DNA of 10,283 nucleotides from assembly GCA_900128565.1 (NCBI GenBank), contig LT636323.1:1-10283 (forward strand), in the 5' to 3' direction. The notes under the pieces were generated by a model, which saw only the letters and a program-made list of their open reading frames with translations, ran no database searches and was not told the DNA's origin. Source of the stretch: Stramenopiles sp. TOSAG23-6 (taxonomy: Eukaryota > Sar). A program made the translations under genes and the position numbers. Every line of letters begins with the position of its first letter. Within the stretch, counting starts at the first letter, position 1. Positions 7,277-10,283 of this stretch are shown one piece after another.

Positions 7277-7868
7277 TCTGAACACACACAACGACTATTC
7301 ACTACACGATAAGAAACTCACAACAAGCTCAATTTATTCTTCCGATGGCTCTAATATACGTAATAATATTCTGAGCGTGTGGATGTCGTTTGTTGAAGAA
7401 GAAGAAGAGGAGAAGACTTCAAAACGAGTTGAGAGACTGAGTTCGAGTTGAGATTAAATTTTCGAAACAAAATTGTTCTAGATTTCGTGTTTCGTAAAAG
7501 ATCCCAAGTCCTATAATGTAAACTGTAAACTCTTTGGAATAAACACAATTTACCATATTAATTGTAGAATATATATATAATTGCTTTACTGTGTTATTGT
7601 TTTATTGTGTTCGTCTGTTAGTNTGTGCGTGTAAAGTGAGTACGTCTATATATTTTTTAGACTTTTTTAAAGATTTTTAGAAAAAAAAAAATTGAAAAAA
7701 AATTGAAAAATAAAAATGAAATTTCTTTTAACTTTTTTTTTTTATTTTCTATATTATAATAATATCACACCCCATGCATATGACGGTGTTTGAATTATTT
7801 TTATTTTGTAAAGAAAGAACACAGTAGAGTTTGATGTCTTATTTCAATTTCTTTTCCTATACTAATTT
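7277..7868. other. Spacer: SEC24 5' flank and kinase 3' flank
   Basis: No gene is supported. A GA-rich stretch (about 7395-7415), an AT dinucleotide run (7569-7582) and A/T homopolymers (about 7680-7743) are present. AATAAA on the minus strand at 7805-7800 lies about 64 nt past the kinase stop and may be its polyadenylation signal. An 18-codon acidic frame on the + strand (from 7384) is too short to call. Confidence 0.5.
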
Positions 7869-9902
7869 TTAGACTAATAAATTGAACATTAAAGTTCCAT
7901 CCTTTTTTGCTTGGACTGAATTTTTTTCATCTTTGATTCTGTTATTATTAAATGACATAAAAAACGGATTATTTTGTGAACCAAATGAAAATGATCTCAT
8001 TTTCCGCTTTACATTGGAAATATCTTCTTCAATTACATCAATAACATCAATTTCGTTGTCATTCTGGTCAACTTCAACAATATTTTGACTTTGATGCTTT
8101 GAGTTAGGGTTATATATCCCATGTCGTAATGTTGTTGTAATTGTTTCAGCTATTTCAGCCCATGTCGTCTTTTTATTCGTATCAATGGGAGAGTACCCTG
8201 AACATGAGTGTTTTGAGTTTATTTTTGAATGTTTTGTGTATATTTTGGCTTTTGTAGGCTTCTTTTTGTTTTGTGTTACATAATTTGTCTTTTGTGTTTT
8301 TAGTGTTTTTAGTGGTTGTTGTGTTTTTGTTGTATTTTTGTGTTTTGTATTATTTTTATCGTTTCTATTATTTAGTAAATTATTTTCTATTTGTATGGAA
8401 TTGTGTAAAGCATCTGATGGATGACATATTATTTCATCAGTCATAATATCTTGGAAGTTTTCTCTGAGATGCCTCACATCTTTTTTCTCACCATACCTAC
8501 ACCAAAAAAAAAGGAGTTGATCGACAGCACAACTAAATCTATACGAAAATTCTTTACCTAAACTATTATTTACTGTCATTCCTGTCATTGAAGCAATTGA
8601 TAGTATTTTCTGTTGTGTTTTTTCTTTTTCTATATTCTGATGTGTTTGGTTCATGTTGATCATGCTATGATGAATTAAACGTTCAAAAATAGATGACTCA
8701 TTCAATTGACAAGCAGCTCTATTCCATAGACTACCTAGTTGAAATAAATTTAACCCTGCACTCACACACTTTTGTAATAAAACTGTNGTNCATCGTAATG
8801 TTAAACAAGATTTCTCTTCTAGACCTAAACGTAGTAACTTTTGTTCAAGTGTGTCATAGGCGACGTCTAAAGATCTAATCCATTTTCGAACATCTGTAGA
8901 AAATGCTTCTTTGGATTGTCTCCAGTGTAACCAACAAAATTCAGCTTCAGATAATTCCGTCACAGGNGGCAAAATTAAGCCATGATCGATAGGTACAAGT
9001 TTTTGTTTTGATTGTTGTGAAGCACGGCGTTGTATAATTGGTTTTTGTGTTGTTTGATGNTCACNAAGAGGAGTAGAGTTGAANTGGAGAGGTTCATCAC
9101 TNGAACCTTCCGACACTAATAAATTCCCACAATGTCGGTCTGTATTGAATAGCCATAAATCTAACAGTCCAATACGATGAACACAATCTTTATCAAATAG
9201 ACTTGGTCCTATATCCTCTGATGTACAAGCATGAGGTACGTATTCTTGGAGAGATCCAATCCCAGTTCCTCGNAACTCGTTTTTTTTCATTTTTAATGTT
9301 TTGAGTGTTGTTTCTTCAAAATTGTCACTAAGAATAGAGGAGGAACCTTGATGATGATGTGAAATTATCTCATTCATAAGCTTCATATGAGTACTGCTCC
9401 TTATATCTTTCTCCATGACTGGATTTTCTGGACTTGTTGCTTGAACCAATGCCGTTTTTGGAACTACAGGTGAAAGTTTGGACAACTCAGACACAGTTTT
9501 ATCAAGCATATACGCTGCAACTTCTCTCATGGCTCCCTGACCAACAACAAAACCTCTTCTATGTGGATGTATCGAACCTTGGGTTAGTGCTTCAGCATTG
9601 CCTTCATTCTTGACGAGGACGACTTCCTCCCTGCATGGTTTAAATATTGCTACAGGGTCAGAATATTTTGAATCGTTTTCGTCAAATACTGCATATACAC
9701 CACCAACATTTCCGGCTGATATTGGCTCTAATCGAGTAACAGCTGATGTACGGCATTCGTCATCTACTGGGATGCGTTCGCCTGACCAAATCGGAGCTTC
9801 GCTATTCTGAACTGCAGAAATAAACGCTCTGCTTCCTGCATCTTGGTTACTACTACTCAACAAGGTAATGCGTCTCGATAAAGCAGCTCCACGAGATATC
9901 AT
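7869..9902 (-). CDS. PI4K-gamma-like (PI3/PI4-kinase superfamily) kinase, single exon
   Basis: This 677-residue protein has an in-frame TAA two codons upstream of ATG 9902, which supports the start. Residues about 60-340 match the PI3/4-kinase fold of the plant-type PI4K gamma group: GNVGGVYAVFD, ATP-binding Lys in VAIFKP (about 88), GQGAMREVAAYMLD (121-134), LQEYVPH, VHRIGLLDLW, catalytic NTDRHCGN (Asp 255, Asn 260) and metal-binding PIDHGLILP (Asp 306), then FCWLHWRQSKEAFS. Catalytic residues are intact. Some members of this group act as protein kinases, so the lipid substrate (phosphatidylinositol) is an inference. No ubiquitin-like domain is seen before the kinase. The part after about 480 is a Lys/Asn/Thr-rich, disordered tail. 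Eight N bases affect codons, two or three of them in a non-conserved loop near 267-281. Confidence 0.85.
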   Translation of the reverse strand: MISRGAALSRRITLLSSSNQDAGSRAFISAVQNSEAPIWSGERIPVDDECRTSAVTRLEPISAGNVGGVYAVFDENDSKYSDPVAIFKPCREEVVLVKNEGNAEALTQGSIHPHRRGFVVGQGAMREVAAYMLDKTVSELSKLSPVVPKTALVQATSPENPVMEKDIRSSTHMKLMNEIISHHHQGSSSILSDNFEETTLKTLKMKKNEXRGTGIGSLQEYVPHACTSEDIGPSLFDKDCVHRIGLLDLWLFNTDRHCGNLLVSEGXSDEPLXFNSTPLXXHQTTQKPIIQRRASQQSKQKLVPIDHGLILXPVTELSEAEFCWLHWRQSKEAFSTDVRKWIRSLDVAYDTLEQKLLRLGLEEKSCLTLRXXTVLLQKCVSAGLNLFQLGSLWNRAACQLNESSIFERLIHHSMINMNQTHQNIEKEKTQQKILSIASMTGMTVNNSLGKEFSYRFSCAVDQLLFFWCRYGEKKDVRHLRENFQDIMTDEIICHPSDALHNSIQIENNLLNNRNDKNNTKHKNTTKTQQPLKTLKTQKTNYVTQNKKKPTKAKIYTKHSKINSKHSCSGYSPIDTNKKTTWAEIAETITTTLRHGIYNPNSKHQSQNIVEVDQNDNEIDVIDVIEEDISNVKRKMRSFSFGSQNNPFFMSFNNNRIKDEKNSVQAKKDGTLMFNLLV

Positions 9903-10283
9903 ACTTTAGATGTAGTAGAAATATACAAATTCTGTCTACCAACACTAATGTTACTAATAACTATATATAATATCGCTCTACCTACAACGCAATACTAATG
10001 CGAATTCACACACCAACCAATTTGTGTTGAATCTAAAAAAAGAACACAAAAGAACAAAATCTTTTTCTTTGTCGTTTCTGGAAGAATTCTGTAAGCGAGC
10101 GAGTTCCTTTGTCAGCAGGCAGCAGCTGTTCAAAAAAAAAAACTGTAGCAAAATGGTACAAAAATAAAAAATTTGAAAATGCCACGTCGCAATGAAAAGA
10201 TATAGTACCGGGTATCAGTCAGTTCTGATCCACACACGAAAAACCAAAACCAAAATAAATGTAAAAAGTATACAGTGTTCAGC
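9903..10283 (-). promoter_or_regulatory. 5' flank of the kinase gene
   Basis: This is AT-rich DNA upstream of the kinase start with no supported gene on either strand. The longest + strand ATG frames close after a few codons. No clear core promoter motif is recognisable. Confidence 0.35.

Noticed and set aside
7384-7440. Short acidic + strand frame in the spacer
   Set aside because: Eighteen codons of GA-rich low complexity with no support.
1-10283. CRISPR array, tRNA, rRNA, bacterial operon or integrated virus
   Set aside because: No regular repeat-spacer pattern, no cloverleaf or rRNA segments recognised, and no viral replication or capsid genes; gene structure is that of a nuclear eukaryotic genome.

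Overview
The window comes from an AT-rich nuclear genome of a unicellular eukaryote. The evidence is the spliceosomal-type introns (GTAYGT or GTAAGT starts, CTAAC branch-point-like motifs, poly-T tracts), the eukaryote-specific proteins and the standard stop codons. The PI4K-gamma-type kinase and the LamG-plus-Sel1 architecture would suit a stramenopile alga or related protist, but I cannot fix the lineage. An ARL3-type GTPase suggests a species that still builds flagella at some stage. Scattered single N bases look like unresolved polymorphism.

Layout, left to right. 1-291: low-complexity DNA with a duplicated 11-bp tandem repeat, probably intronic. 292-963 (-): first exon of a secreted, cysteine-containing protein that I do not recognise; its 3' part lies off the window. 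964-1267: shared divergent 5' region. 1268-1852 (+): intronless ARL3. 1853-2214: convergent 3' flanks. 2215-5758 (-): SEL1L/Hrd3-type ERAD protein with an amino-proximal LamG domain, many Sel1 repeats and a C-terminal membrane anchor that appears only after splicing. 5858-7276 (-): N-terminal part of SEC24 (Pro/Gly/Met-rich tail plus zinc finger), which stops abruptly where the SEL1L-like gene begins. 7277-7868: 3'/5' spacer. 7869-9902 (-): single-exon PI4K-gamma-like kinase. 9903-10283: its 5' flank.

The most interesting signal is the introns of the SEC24/SEL1L block. Several share a recurring internal core (in sense: GAAATTTTGTACCTAAC, a poly-T tract, then often TTTTGAAATATTTTT), so they look like copies of one mobile, introner-like family. 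At least three of them lack a GT-AG pair that restores the reading frame from the obvious GTAYG donor. Removing the segment between two flanking AT dinucleotides does restore it. That reading gives an intact SEC24 zinc finger and a good SEL1L membrane anchor, and it places the 3' border a steady 34-41 nt after the branch-point motif. This points to spliceosomal introns with non-AG 3' borders, spread as AT-flanked elements.

Functionally, SEC24 (COPII cargo adaptor), SEL1L/Hrd3 (ER-associated degradation) and the PI4K-like kinase all touch the secretory pathway. Eukaryotic neighbours need not be co-regulated, and the SEC24-SEL1L junction may be a rearrangement or assembly join inside a repeated intron.
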